Of a stretch of DNA of 64,000 bases, positions 1 through 8,225 are shown one piece after another. The DNA is from JACCXG01 sp963785755 (lineage in GTDB: Bacteria; Acidobacteriota; Vicinamibacteria; Vicinamibacterales; 2-12-FULL-66-21). Position 1 is the first letter of the stretch, and each line of letters begins with the position of its first letter. The notes under the pieces were generated by a model. That model did no database searches. It saw only the letters and a program-made list of their open reading frames with translations, and was not told where the DNA came from. The stretch lies in NCBI GenBank assembly GCA_963785755.1, contig CAWAXG010000013.1, positions 372,001-436,000 of the forward strand, given 5' to 3'. Both the position numbers and the translations under genes were made by a program.

Positions 1-917
1 GGCGAGCCGAGCGCGGAATCGACGCGGAACGCCAGCGGATCGAGAAAGTCGTCGTCCACGCGGCGGTAGATCACGTGCACGCGCTTGAGCCCGCGCGTCG
101 TCCGCATGTAGACGAGATTGTCGTGGACGACGAGATCGCGGCCCTCGACGAGCTCGATGCCCATCTGCCGCGCGAGGAAGGAATGCTCGTAGTACGCCGA
201 GTTGTAGACGCCTGGTGTCAACAGCACGATCGTCGGCTCGACGCATCCATCCGGCGCGAGCGAGCGCAGCGTCGAGAGCAGCGCCTGGCTGTAGTGCTCG
301 ATCGGCCGGACGCCGCACTTGCGAAACAGCGTCGGGAAAATCTGCTTCATCACCTTGCGGCTGGACAGCATGTAGGACACGCCGCTCGGCACCCGCAGGT
401 TGTCCTCGAGCACCACGAACCGGCCGTCGGGAAGCCGGACGAGATCCGTGCCCATCACGTTGACGTAGACGTCGCGCGGCACCTTGACCCGCATCATCTG
501 CCGGCGGAAGTGCTTGCACGTGTAGACGACGTCGCCCGGGACCACGCGGTCCCGGAGAATGCGGCGCTCGTGATAGATGTCCTTCAGAAACAGGTTGAGG
601 GCGGTGATGCGCTGCGTGAGGCCGCGCTCGATCACATCCCAGTCGGCCGCCGACACGATGCGCGGCAGCAGGTCGTGCGGAAAGATGCGCTCGGTGGCCT
701 CGTTCCGGCCGTAGACGGTGAAGGTGATGCCCTGGTTGAAGAACGTGAGGTCGGCCTTCTGCTTGCTGCGCAGCAGTTCGTCCGGAGTGAGGCGGGTCAG
801 CTCCTTGTGCAGCTTCCGGTACGGACGGCGGGCCTGTGCCTTGCCGTCGAACATCTCGTCGAAGGCGTCCGACAGCGAGTAGCCGGCGAACAGGTCAGCC
901 GTGGCTTGTGTGGGCAC
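1..917 (-). CDS. Circularly permuted ATP-grasp protein (COG2308 type), 3' end cut off by the window edge
   Basis: About 305 codons are present; the C-terminal part lies beyond position 1. The protein contains conserved blocks of the circularly permuted ATP-grasp family (DUF404/DUF407), such as FNQGITFTVYG near residue 70, FLKDIYHE, VVLEDNLRVPSG and LVEGRDLVV. ATP-grasp enzymes ligate carboxylates to amines or thiols through an acyl phosphate; the substrate of this family is unknown. The start is GTG at 917, the first possible start after an in-frame stop; no clear Shine-Dalgarno is visible. It lies 92 bp downstream of the Anbu peptidase gene on the same strand. That pairing, with an alpha-E protein normally next, is typical of Anbu operons. 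Confidence 0.88.
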   Translation of the reverse strand, partial: MPTQATADLFAGYSLSDAFDEMFDGKAQARRPYRKLHKELTRLTPDELLRSKQKADLTFFNQGITFTVYGRNEATERIFPHDLLPRIVSAADWDVIERGLTQRITALNLFLKDIYHERRILRDRVVPGDVVYTCKHFRRQMMRVKVPRDVYVNVMGTDLVRLPDGRFVVLEDNLRVPSGVSYMLSSRKVMKQIFPTLFRKCGVRPIEHYSQALLSTLRSLAPDGCVEPTIVLLTPGVYNSAYYEHSFLARQMGIELVEGRDLVVHDNLVYMRTTRGLKRVHVIYRRVDDDFLDPLAFRVDSALGS

Positions 918-1009
918 TGGGGCAACGCCGCGGAGTCACCGGAACGGAAAAATGCGCCATCTGGCGAACCATAGGCGCATTCACCATGCAACGGTCGAGC
1001 CGGACGGGA

Positions 1010-1774
1010 TCACGGAGCACGCACGACGGCTTCCCGCGGGAGCGCTTGCTGGCCGTCGAAATCGATTTCCGGAAGCTGCTCCACCGCCCGACGCAGCGAC
1101 TGTTCCCACGAGGCGTGAATCAGGTTGAGGTCCGGATCGGTCGCCGCGAGCCGGCGGTAGCGCGTGACGGCTAACGTGTCCTTCTTGTAGAGCAGCAAGT
1201 CGATCGGCGGGCCGACGGTCACATTCGAACGCATGGTCGCGTCGAACGACAGCAGCGCGTACTTGGCGGCCACCTCGAGCGACGTCCCTGCCTCGATGCC
1301 GCGATCGAGAATCGGACGGCCGTACTTCACCTCGCCGAGCTGGAGGTACGGTGAGTCGTCTGTTGCCTGGAGCGGGTTGCCCTGTGGGTAAATCAGATAC
1401 AACGTCGGCGGCCCGCCGAGGACCTGGCCGCCGAGCAGCAGGTGGACGTTGAAGCTGAAATTGTCGCGCTCGAGCGCCGCCCGATCGATTTCCGAGACGC
1501 TGCGTACGCAGTCGCCGACGATCCGGGCGGCGTGATAGACCGACGGCGCCGTCGCCAGACCGAGACCGGCATCGAAGTCCGCGCGGAGCAACGAGATGAC
1601 CGACTGGCTGATCGACAGGCTGCCGCTCGTGAGAATGACGAAGACGCGCTCGCCCTCGCTCACGAAGCGATACATCTTGCGGCAGACATTGACCTGATCG
1701 AACCCGGCATTCGATCGTGAGTCGGAGGCCATCACCAGCCCCTCCGACGTCACAATCCCCAAACAGTAGGTCAC
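1010..1774 (-). CDS. Anbu-type proteasome-like peptidase (ancestral beta subunit, COG3484)
   Basis: A 254-residue Ntn-hydrolase of the proteasome/HslV superfamily. The chosen GTG start at 1774 gives Met-Thr-Tyr-Cys-Leu-Gly, so removal of Met exposes the N-terminal Thr expected as nucleophile. An upstream ATG at 1822 would bury this Thr behind 16 residues and is rejected. Conserved features follow: GLVMASDSRSNAG near residues 12-24 and the strand VFVILTSGSLS. Anbu forms open-ring or helical oligomers and is usually encoded with a transglutaminase, an alpha-E protein and a circularly permuted ATP-grasp enzyme. Two of those partners are adjacent here. The physiological substrate is unknown. Confidence 0.9.
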   Translation of the reverse strand: MTYCLGIVTSEGLVMASDSRSNAGFDQVNVCRKMYRFVSEGERVFVILTSGSLSISQSVISLLRADFDAGLGLATAPSVYHAARIVGDCVRSVSEIDRAALERDNFSFNVHLLLGGQVLGGPPTLYLIYPQGNPLQATDDSPYLQLGEVKYGRPILDRGIEAGTSLEVAAKYALLSFDATMRSNVTVGPPIDLLLYKKDTLAVTRYRRLAATDPDLNLIHASWEQSLRRAVEQLPEIDFDGQQALPREAVVRAP

Positions 1775-1908
1775 AATCCCTCGCGGAGGTGAACGTTCGC
1801 CCGTTGTGCCTCCATCATACACGCCCTGTCCGGACGGAATCCGCCATGCGTGTTAGACTCCCTCTCCGCGTACGGGCGGCATGGATTCTGCCTTCGTAAG
1901 CCCCGGCT

Positions 1909-2712
1909 ATGCTCATCCGACTCGGCTACGACATCCGCTTCGACATCAAGGCACCGGTTCCAGTCGTCGCGCTGCTGAAGGTCCATCCCTCCCGCCGCCA
2001 CGACCTGCGCGAGCCGGACGAGGTGCGCATCGAGCCGACGGTGAACGCCGACGAGTACGAAGATCTGTTCGGCAACATCAGCACGCGGTTCACGGCGCCG
2101 GAGGGGTCGCTGCGGCTGGTGAACAGCACCGTCATCGAGGATTCGGGGGAGCCGGATCGGGTGAATCCCGATGCCCGGGAAGTGCCGGTCGGCCAGCTCC
2201 CGCCCGACACGCTGCGATATCTGATGGGCAGCCGGTTCTGCGAGGTCGATCTACTGTCGCCCGCCGCCGCGGAACTGTTCGGCCACGTGCCCAGGGGATG
2301 GGCGCGCGTGCAGGCGATCTGTGAGTGGGTCCACTCGAAGGTCACGTTCAGCTACGCGCAGGCGCGGCCGACACGGACGGCGCTGGATGTATTCACCGAG
2401 CGCGTCGGCGTCTGCCGCGATTTCCAGCACCTCGCGATCACGTTCTGCCGCTGCCTGAACATCCCGGCGCGCTACACCGCCGGCTATCTCGGGGACATCG
2501 GCGTGCCGCCGACGGGTCCAATGGACTTCAGCGCCTGGTTCGAGGCCTATCTCGACGATCGCTGGTGGACGTTCGACGCCCGCCACGACAAGCCGCGGAT
2601 TGGCCGCGTCCTGCTGGCGACCGGCCTGGACGCCACCGACGCCGCGATCACCACCTCCTTCGGCATGTCGTCGCTGACTCAGTTCCACGTCGTGACGGAC
2701 GAAATTGTCTGA
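1909..2712 (+). CDS. Transglutaminase-like cysteine protease family protein of the Anbu cluster
   Basis: A 267-residue cytoplasmic protein (no signal peptide) with a transglutaminase core. The nucleophile is Cys169 in GVCRDFQH. The second motif reads Ser208-Ala-Trp-Phe-Glu, followed by Asp223-Ala-Arg-His226. In many transglutaminases the first position of the H-A-W motif is His, so the catalytic base may be His226 or this may be a subfamily variant. The gene is divergent from the Anbu gene across 134 bp that must hold both promoters. A likely role is cleaving or forming amide bonds in the same unknown pathway as the peptidase and ATP-grasp ligase. Confidence 0.87.
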   Translation: MLIRLGYDIRFDIKAPVPVVALLKVHPSRRHDLREPDEVRIEPTVNADEYEDLFGNISTRFTAPEGSLRLVNSTVIEDSGEPDRVNPDAREVPVGQLPPDTLRYLMGSRFCEVDLLSPAAAELFGHVPRGWARVQAICEWVHSKVTFSYAQARPTRTALDVFTERVGVCRDFQHLAITFCRCLNIPARYTAGYLGDIGVPPTGPMDFSAWFEAYLDDRWWTFDARHDKPRIGRVLLATGLDATDAAITTSFGMSSLTQFHVVTDEIV

Positions 2713-2780
2713 ATGCCCGCGGATTGGCGACAGGGTTGTCTGCTGCGCGTTGGCCTGAGCGGCGAGCCCATGGCTGATTC

Positions 2781-3029
2781 TCACGAATCGCGGATCTCCG
2801 CGGATTCGAGAGCGGTCGTGCACGGCGGCCTCAGGCCGCCGCCTCGTGAACAGGGCGATCAACCAGTCACAAGCCGGCTCGGAATGCAGAGTTGGTTTGT
2901 GATTGGGTGAGCGTCCGGTTCACGGCCGCGCGAAGCGCGGGCACGACCGCTCGCGCCCCGCGGATCACGCGACGCTCGCCCCTGAACGAACGATCCGCGC
3001 TGATCCGCGAAAATCCGCAACTCGTCAAG
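2781..3029. repeat. 249-bp near-palindromic repeat, copy A (MITE-like)
   Basis: This is most of the 449-bp gap between the transglutaminase and symporter genes; I see no gene in the gap. Its reverse complement aligns along its whole length with positions 5721-5969. It carries terminal inverted sequences rich in GCGGAT/ATCCGC and a central inverted repeat built on AGTCACAAGCCGGC / TTGGTTTGTGATTGG. It has no coding capacity and resembles a non-autonomous palindromic element. Confidence 0.85.
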
Positions 3030-3059
3030 AACGCGACTGAGATGGCTCGCGAGCGGCCC

Positions 3060-3096
3060 GTATCAATCCGCGTTAATCCGCGTCAATCCGCAACTC
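3060..3096. repeat. Short array of ATCCGCG units
   Basis: Three successive copies of roughly TCAATCCGCG followed by AACTCG. They look like a partial copy of the terminal arm of the 249-bp repeat just upstream. A comparable fragment in opposite orientation lies at 5629-5662. Confidence 0.6.
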
Positions 3097-3161
3097 GTTG
3101 AATTCTGCCGACAAGAACGTCTATCGCGCGAGCATGGCCGCCATTTTTGTCCGGCGTAAAG

Positions 3162-4757
3162 CTACGCGAATCGCACCCACAGCCCGATCACGAACAGCGC
3201 GAGCACAATCGTGGCGGCGAGATGCACACGGAACAGCTGCTGCGAGCGGGCGCTCGGCGGGATGTAGGCATCGAGGGTCGCGAACGTCAGGCCGCGGAGC
3301 TTCGCCAGACTGTCGGGCTGTGTCGCAAGCGACACGGCGACCAGCAGCAGCGAGCTGAGCACGAAGAGAACGACCGCGAAGTGCAGAAAGTTCATCGACA
3401 CCAGCGGCTCGACCAATGCCGACTGCGCCAGCGCTCCCGTCCGGTTCAACTCGAGGATGAAGCGCGCGGCGCCGAGCACCGCGCCGGTGGCGAGCGCGGT
3501 CATCGCGCCGTAGCGGTTGGCGCGCGGCCAGAACACGCCGAACAGGAACACCGCCGCGATCGGCGGGCTGATGTACGCCTGCACGCTCTGCAGGTAGATA
3601 TAGACCTCGGTGCTCAGATACTGGATGAAGGGCACCCAGAGGATGCCGAGACCGACCATCACCACGGTGAAGAGGCGGCCCACCGCGACCAGGCGGGCTT
3701 CGGTGGCGAGCGGATTGAGCTTCTTGTAGACGTCGAACGTGATCAAGGTCGATGCGGAGTTGAACGTGGCGGCCAGGGAGGACATCAACGCCGCGAGCAG
3801 GGCGGCGACCATCAAGCCAATCAAGCCCGAGGGAAGCAGCCGCACCACCAGGGTCGGATACGCCTCGTCGCCGGTCACATCGGGATAGAGCGCCCGCGCG
3901 ATGAGCCCGGGCAGCACCAGCACGAACACCGGCAGGATTTTCAGCAGGCCGCAGAACAGCGCGCCGCCGCGGGCGTCCTCTTCACTCTTCGCGCCCAGCA
4001 CCCGCTGCACGATGACCTGGTCCGTGCACCAGTACCAGATGCCGAGAATCGGTGCGCCAAAGAAGATGCCGGTCCACGGAAAGTTCGGGTCCGACATCGG
4101 TTTGATCATGTGGAAGAAGTCGGGCGGCAGGCTCGCGCGCAGACCCGACATGCCTCCAGCCTCGGACAGACCGATGAGCGTCAGCGTGATGGCGCCGCCG
4201 AGCAGGACGATCGCCTGGAGCAGCTCCGTGTAGATCACGGCCGCCAGTCCCCCGAAGATCGTGTAGACACCCGTCGCGATGACCATGACCGCGGCCGACG
4301 TGTAGAAGTCCCACCCGATCGTCTGCTGGAGCACGAGCGCACCGGCATACAGCGATACCGAGATCTTGGTGAAGATGTAGGCCAGCACCGACACCGTCGT
4401 GAGATACCAGCGGCAGGCAGGGCCGTATCGCCGCTCGAGAAACTCCGGCATCGTGTAGACGTTGGTCCGCAGGTAGAACGGCACGAACACCCAGGCGAGC
4501 GTCATGCACATGAAGACGGCCAGCCATTCGAAGTGCCCGACCGCGAGGCCGGAGCTGGCGCCCGATCCGGCGAGGCCGATGAAGTGCTCGCTCGAGATGT
4601 TCGTCGCGAAAAGCGACGCGCCGATGGCGACCCAGCCGACGCTCTTGTCGGCCAGGAAGTAGCCGCGGCTCGTCTTCGCGCGCCGGAAGAAGTAGGCGCC
4701 AATGCCGAACACGATGGCGAAGTAGACGAGAACGATTGCGCTGTCGAGAGTCGTCAT
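3162..4757 (-). CDS. Sodium/solute symporter, SSS (SGLT-like) family
   Basis: A 531-residue integral membrane protein with about 14 predicted hydrophobic segments from residue 8 to the C-terminus, the normal length for SSS transporters. Diagnostic features are the N-terminal SxxGYFLADKS block (about residues 30-40), the SLFATNISSEHFIGLAGSG stretch and the later AALLAALMSSLAATFNSAST block carrying Na+ site residues. This pattern is closest to the sugar (SGLT/vSGLT) branch, so Na+-driven uptake of a sugar or related solute is likely; the substrate cannot be read from sequence. The gene starts 10 bp after the upstream secreted-protein gene and is probably co-transcribed with it. Confidence 0.9.
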   Translation of the reverse strand: MTTLDSAIVLVYFAIVFGIGAYFFRRAKTSRGYFLADKSVGWVAIGASLFATNISSEHFIGLAGSGASSGLAVGHFEWLAVFMCMTLAWVFVPFYLRTNVYTMPEFLERRYGPACRWYLTTVSVLAYIFTKISVSLYAGALVLQQTIGWDFYTSAAVMVIATGVYTIFGGLAAVIYTELLQAIVLLGGAITLTLIGLSEAGGMSGLRASLPPDFFHMIKPMSDPNFPWTGIFFGAPILGIWYWCTDQVIVQRVLGAKSEEDARGGALFCGLLKILPVFVLVLPGLIARALYPDVTGDEAYPTLVVRLLPSGLIGLMVAALLAALMSSLAATFNSASTLITFDVYKKLNPLATEARLVAVGRLFTVVMVGLGILWVPFIQYLSTEVYIYLQSVQAYISPPIAAVFLFGVFWPRANRYGAMTALATGAVLGAARFILELNRTGALAQSALVEPLVSMNFLHFAVVLFVLSSLLLVAVSLATQPDSLAKLRGLTFATLDAYIPPSARSQQLFRVHLAATIVLALFVIGLWVRFA

Positions 4758-4767
4758 TCTCGCGCCG

Positions 4768-5515
4768 CTACTTTCCCTGCTCGAACATGCGAATCCGCGC
4801 GATCGCCCACTGCTCGGTCCCCGACGCCGTTCCGGTCTGCGTCACGCGGATGAATCGCGCCTGCACCGGAGCGAAGGCGATCACGGTCGATGGCGTCGCA
4901 CCCGCTCCCTGGGCGACCGGACTGCTCCAGCTCTGACCGTCGAGCGACGTCGTGACGCTGTAGGCGACCGGACCGGCCGCCGGCGGACCGCCGCGACCGC
5001 CACCGCCGCCTCGTCCACCACGAGCGCCACCGCCTCGGCGCTGGGGCGGTGTCGCCGTGCCGCGGCCCGCCGCAGGAGCTCCAGCTCCTGCACCCGCACC
5101 GCGCCCGCCGGTTCCGCGCCCGCCGAACGTGAACGGCACCGTCGTCGGCCACCTTGTGCAGGTTCAGCGTCAGCATCGCCTGAATGACGACGTCGGGATC
5201 GGGGTCCTTCGTCAGGCCGCGATAGTCGGCGGCGAATGACTTGTCGGTGGTCTCGATCTTGTAGCCCGACGGCAGGAGGAAGTGTTTCTGCTGCTCGGCG
5301 GGAGAGAGGCGGGCGACTGGAGGCTTCGGACTGAAGTCGGCGCCCTGCGCCACCTGATTGTCGAGACCTGGTCCGATGCCCCGCTGCCCCTCGCCCGCCG
5401 GCGGTGGCGCGGGAGCCGTCTGTGCACCGCTCGGCGCGGCGTCGCCGACGGCCAGCGAAGCCGTGGTGATTGAAACCGCCGCAACCGCGCACAACCAGAC
5501 CCAAATCGATCGCAT
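4768..5515 (-). CDS. Secreted F5/8 type C (discoidin)-like protein, frameshifted
   Basis: The N-terminus (MRSIWVWLCAVAAVSITTAS) is a signal peptide. It is followed by FLLPSGYKIET and DPDPDVVIQAMLTLNLHKV, phrases typical of PVC/Acidobacteria c-heme proteins. At about 5138-5140 the frame changes. The second frame continues with a Gly/Arg-rich linker and a C-terminal segment (SLDGQSW, RFIRVTQTG, WAIARIRMFEQ) that matches the end of a discoidin-type carbohydrate-binding domain. Removing one G from the coding strand restores a reading frame of about 248 codons. It lies directly upstream of the symporter gene, which suggests a sugar-related role. Whether the break is real or a sequencing error is open. 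Confidence 0.65.
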
Positions 5516-5628
5516 GGAGTGTGTCCCCGCTCGAAGCCGGCCGCGGATCGCTCAAGACGCCGCGGTTCCGCGATTCGTGGCCGTTGGCCCGGTCAAGTTT
5601 ACGTCGAAGCGCGCGCCGATCGTTTCTG

Positions 5629-5662
5629 ACGAGTCGCGGATCTGCGCGGATAGACCGCGGAT
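5629..5662. repeat. Partial GCGGAT repeat arm
   Basis: GACGAGTCGCGGATCTGCGCGG followed by CCGCGGATC resembles the terminal arm of the 249-bp repeat. It mirrors the fragment at 3060-3096, so the symporter locus is bracketed by a nested pair of inverted fragments. Confidence 0.5.
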
Positions 5663-5720
5663 CAAAGACACAACCGTTAACCTTGCCGTTCGCAAGGGCG
5701 CGGCCGTCATGCGGCAACTA

Positions 5721-5969
5721 TTGACGAGTCGCGGATTTTCGCGGATCAACGCGGATCAGACAGATCGGGCGAGCGTCGCAATCCGCGGGAGCGCGAGCGG
5801 GCGGGCCCGCGCTGCGCGCGGCCGTGGACAGGGCGCTCACTCAGTCACAAGCCGGCCTGCACTTTCGCGCCGGTTTGTGACTGAGTGAGCGCTCTGTCCG
5901 CGAGACGGCGGCCTGCGGCCGCCGTGCCCGACCGCTCTCACATCCGCGAAGATCCGCGATTCGTGTCAA
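5721..5969. repeat. 249-bp near-palindromic repeat, copy B (MITE-like)
   Basis: It fills most of the 511-bp gap between 5515 and 6027; no gene is visible there. It is the inverted counterpart of 2781-3029. It contains an inverted repeat with 31-nt arms at 5826-5856 and 5869-5899 (two mismatches, 12-nt loop). Its ends, TTGACGAGTCGCGGATT and the complement of AATCCGCGATTCGTGTCAA-type sequence, form terminal inverted repeats. Transcribed, it would fold into a long hairpin. Confidence 0.85.
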
Positions 5970-6026
5970 AAGACTCAGCGCTCGCCGTTCATCACTCTGA
6001 ACGCAAGGGCGAACGTCGCAAGGCCA

Positions 6027-6980
6027 TCAGCGGCTCGTCAGATGCGCTCGGAAGAACGCTTCAATCATCGGAAACACCGGCTGCGCCGCCTGCTCAACGC
6101 GATCGGCGGCTCGCTCGCGGCTCCGGATGGTCATGCGCCGCGGCGGGCCCTCGTCCAGGTGCGTGCGATTCAGGAAGCCGTGGCCCAGCCGCTCGATGAG
6201 GCACAGCGTGACCTCGTTGTCGTGCGCCGCGAGCGCCGCGTAGAGGAGCTCGCTCTGATGCGCGCCCACGGTCGTATCGCTGAGGCCGTGCAGAATCAGG
6301 AAGGGCGGCGCGCCCGGGCCCGCGTAGGTGATCGGGTTGGCTTCACGCACCCGGTTCGGACACGTGCGAATCGGCGCCCCGAGCAGCAGGGATTCGAACG
6401 AATCGCCGTCGACCGAGCGCATGCCGTCGGGCAGCGAGAGATTCTCCGGATCGATCGCCACGGCTCGCTCGGACGGTCGATCCGCGTCGAGCTGCAGGAA
6501 ATCAATCGGGGCGTAGCCCGTGACCACTGCCTGGACGTCGCTGGATTCGTCAGCGTAGGCGCGGCGAGCGGTTTCGAAGGCGCGGGGCGCCGAGAGCGCC
6601 GCGAGCGCGGACAAGTGCCCGCCGGCGGATGCTCCCCAGAGGCCAATCCGTCCGGGGTCGAGCCCGTAGGTCGCCGCCGATGCGCGCACCCACCGGATCG
6701 CCGTGCGCAGGTCCTCGATCTGTGCGGGGAACGTCGCCTGTTTGCTCAGCCGGTAGTCGACCGCGGCCATCGCAAACCCGCGTTCAGCGAAGAATCGCGA
6801 GAGATCGGGCGCCGCCTTCCGATTGCCGAACAACCAGCCGCCGCCGTGCACCCACACGATCACCGGCAGTCGTGATCCGGCGTGCTGCGGAAGGTAGAGA
6901 TCGGCGTTCAGCGCCGTGCCGTGACGGGAGTCGTAGATCAGATCGGGGACGACGGTGACGTGAAATGCCCGTTCAGACAT
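6027..6980 (-). CDS. Alpha/beta-hydrolase fold esterase (BD-FAE / hormone-sensitive lipase-like)
   Basis: A 317-residue protein with the oxyanion-hole motif HGGGW at residues 45-49, the nucleophile elbow GASAGG (Ser118) and a C-terminal GHGF carrying the probable catalytic His. This layout is that of carboxylesterases of the HSL/BD-FAE group, which hydrolyse short-chain or acetyl esters. No signal peptide is evident, so it is probably cytoplasmic. ATG at 6980 is preferred over the in-frame ATG at 7007, because the longer form would overlap the divergent gene that starts at 7006. Confidence 0.85.
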   Translation of the reverse strand: MSERAFHVTVVPDLIYDSRHGTALNADLYLPQHAGSRLPVIVWVHGGGWLFGNRKAAPDLSRFFAERGFAMAAVDYRLSKQATFPAQIEDLRTAIRWVRASAATYGLDPGRIGLWGASAGGHLSALAALSAPRAFETARRAYADESSDVQAVVTGYAPIDFLQLDADRPSERAVAIDPENLSLPDGMRSVDGDSFESLLLGAPIRTCPNRVREANPITYAGPGAPPFLILHGLSDTTVGAHQSELLYAALAAHDNEVTLCLIERLGHGFLNRTHLDEGPPRRMTIRSRERAADRVEQAAQPVFPMIEAFFRAHLTSR

Positions 6981-7005
6981 GCAATCGCCGGCTCGCCGGA
7001 TCATC

Positions 7006-8143
7006 ATGCCGCATTACAATCCGCTTGTGCGCGTCTTCCCTCAGCGCCTGCGTCACCGTCTCCTGCTCCTGGCAGGCCCGTGTGCCGCGATCGGGCTGGT
7101 GCTGCTGGCGCTCGATGGCAACGCGCAGGCGCCGCAGGGCTTCGCCTCACACGTCGCCTCCCTGTCGGAAGGCGGCGGCTACTTCGATACCGACAATCTC
7201 ATCTCGAACGAACGCTCTTATCTGCAGATCCTCCCCGATCTTCGTGAGGGCGGCGTCCGGGGAGGCGCCTACATCGGCGTCGGACCCGACACCAACTTCA
7301 GCTACGTCGCGGCGGTGCGTCCGGAGATCGCGTTCATCGTCGACATCCGCCGCGACAATCTGCTGCTGCACCTGCTGTTCAAGGCGCTGTTCGATCTGTC
7401 GGCGAGCCGCGTGGAATATCTCGCGCACCTGCTCGGGCGCCCGCTGCCGCCTGCGGTCCAGGGCTGGCGCGGCGCTCCCATCGATCGTCTCGTCACCTAC
7501 TTCGACCGCCCTCCACTCGGCGCCGACGCGCTGAGCGCGCTGCGGAAACGGGTGGACGACTCGATCGCGCGCACCGGTGTGGCGCTCTCGGCGGAAGATT
7601 CAGCCACCATCACCCGATTCCATAACCGGTTCATCGAGGCCGGTCTCGAGCTGCGATTCAACAGCATCGGCCGTCCTCCCCAGGTACTACTACCCGACCT
7701 ACCGCCAGCTGCTGGTCGAGACCGATTCCGCCGGTCAGCAGGCCAGCTACCTCGCCTCGGAGGACGCCTTCCAGGTCATCAAGACGCTGCACGCCCGTCA
7801 CCTGATCATCCCCGTCGTCGGCGACCTGAGCGGTCCGTCCGCGATGACGGCCATCGGCCGTCTCCTCGCAACGCGGAAGGAGCGGCTGTCCGCGTTCTAC
7901 ACCTCCAACGTCGAGTTCTACCTTTACGGCCAGGGCAGCTTCCCCCGCTTCATCGCCAATCTCCGTCAGATTCCACGAACGAAGAACAGCGTAATCATTC
8001 GATCGGTCTTCGGCCGCTACCTCCCGAGCGGCCGCCCCGGCGACGGCAGCACGTCACAGCTCCAGAGCATCGAGCATCTCGTGGAAGGCAGTGCCAAGGG
8101 ACAGTTCCGATCGTATGGGGAGTTGGTCGGGAGGGGGCAGTAA
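7006..8143 (+). CDS. Secreted LIC_10091-like conserved protein, frameshifted
   Basis: The N-terminal hydrophobic segment (residues 17-37) acts as signal peptide or anchor. Conserved blocks follow: DNLISNE, GAYIGVGPDTNFSYVA, FIVDIRRDN, LLFKALFDLS. In the next frame come LASEDAFQVIKTLH, IIPVVGDLSGP and AFYTSNVEFYLYG. The same blocks occur in the same order in the gene at 38577-39656, so the two are paralogues. The frame changes in the CCCC run at about 7678-7681, and removing one C restores about 378 codons. I recall the family from Leptospira-type annotations, where function is unknown. The GVGP...D-I-R pattern loosely resembles a Rossmann methyltransferase, which is only a guess. Confidence 0.72.
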
Positions 8144-8148
8144 GGAGA

Positions 8149-8219
8149 TCGGTGTCGTGATCGGCGATCGGTGATCGATTTCTCGATCGCCGATCACTGA
8201 TCACCGATCACCGATCACG
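8149..8219. repeat. GATCACCGATC palindromic repeat between convergent genes
   Basis: Repeated GATCGGTGATC units on one side and their complements (CGATCACCGATCACC) on the other form a hairpin, between the ends of two convergent genes. It could act as a bidirectional terminator. No poly-T tract follows, so this is uncertain. Confidence 0.55.
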
Positions 8220-8225
8220 GCCTCG

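Noticed and set aside
75..974. Long plus-strand open frame of 299 codons at the left edge
   Set aside because: It is antisense to the ATP-grasp gene, whose minus-strand product has clear family motifs; the plus-strand product is His/Val/Asp-rich shadow sequence.
3147..4853. 568-codon plus-strand open frame
   Set aside because: Antisense to the sodium/solute symporter; its His/Arg/Glu-rich composition is the usual mirror of a hydrophobic protein.
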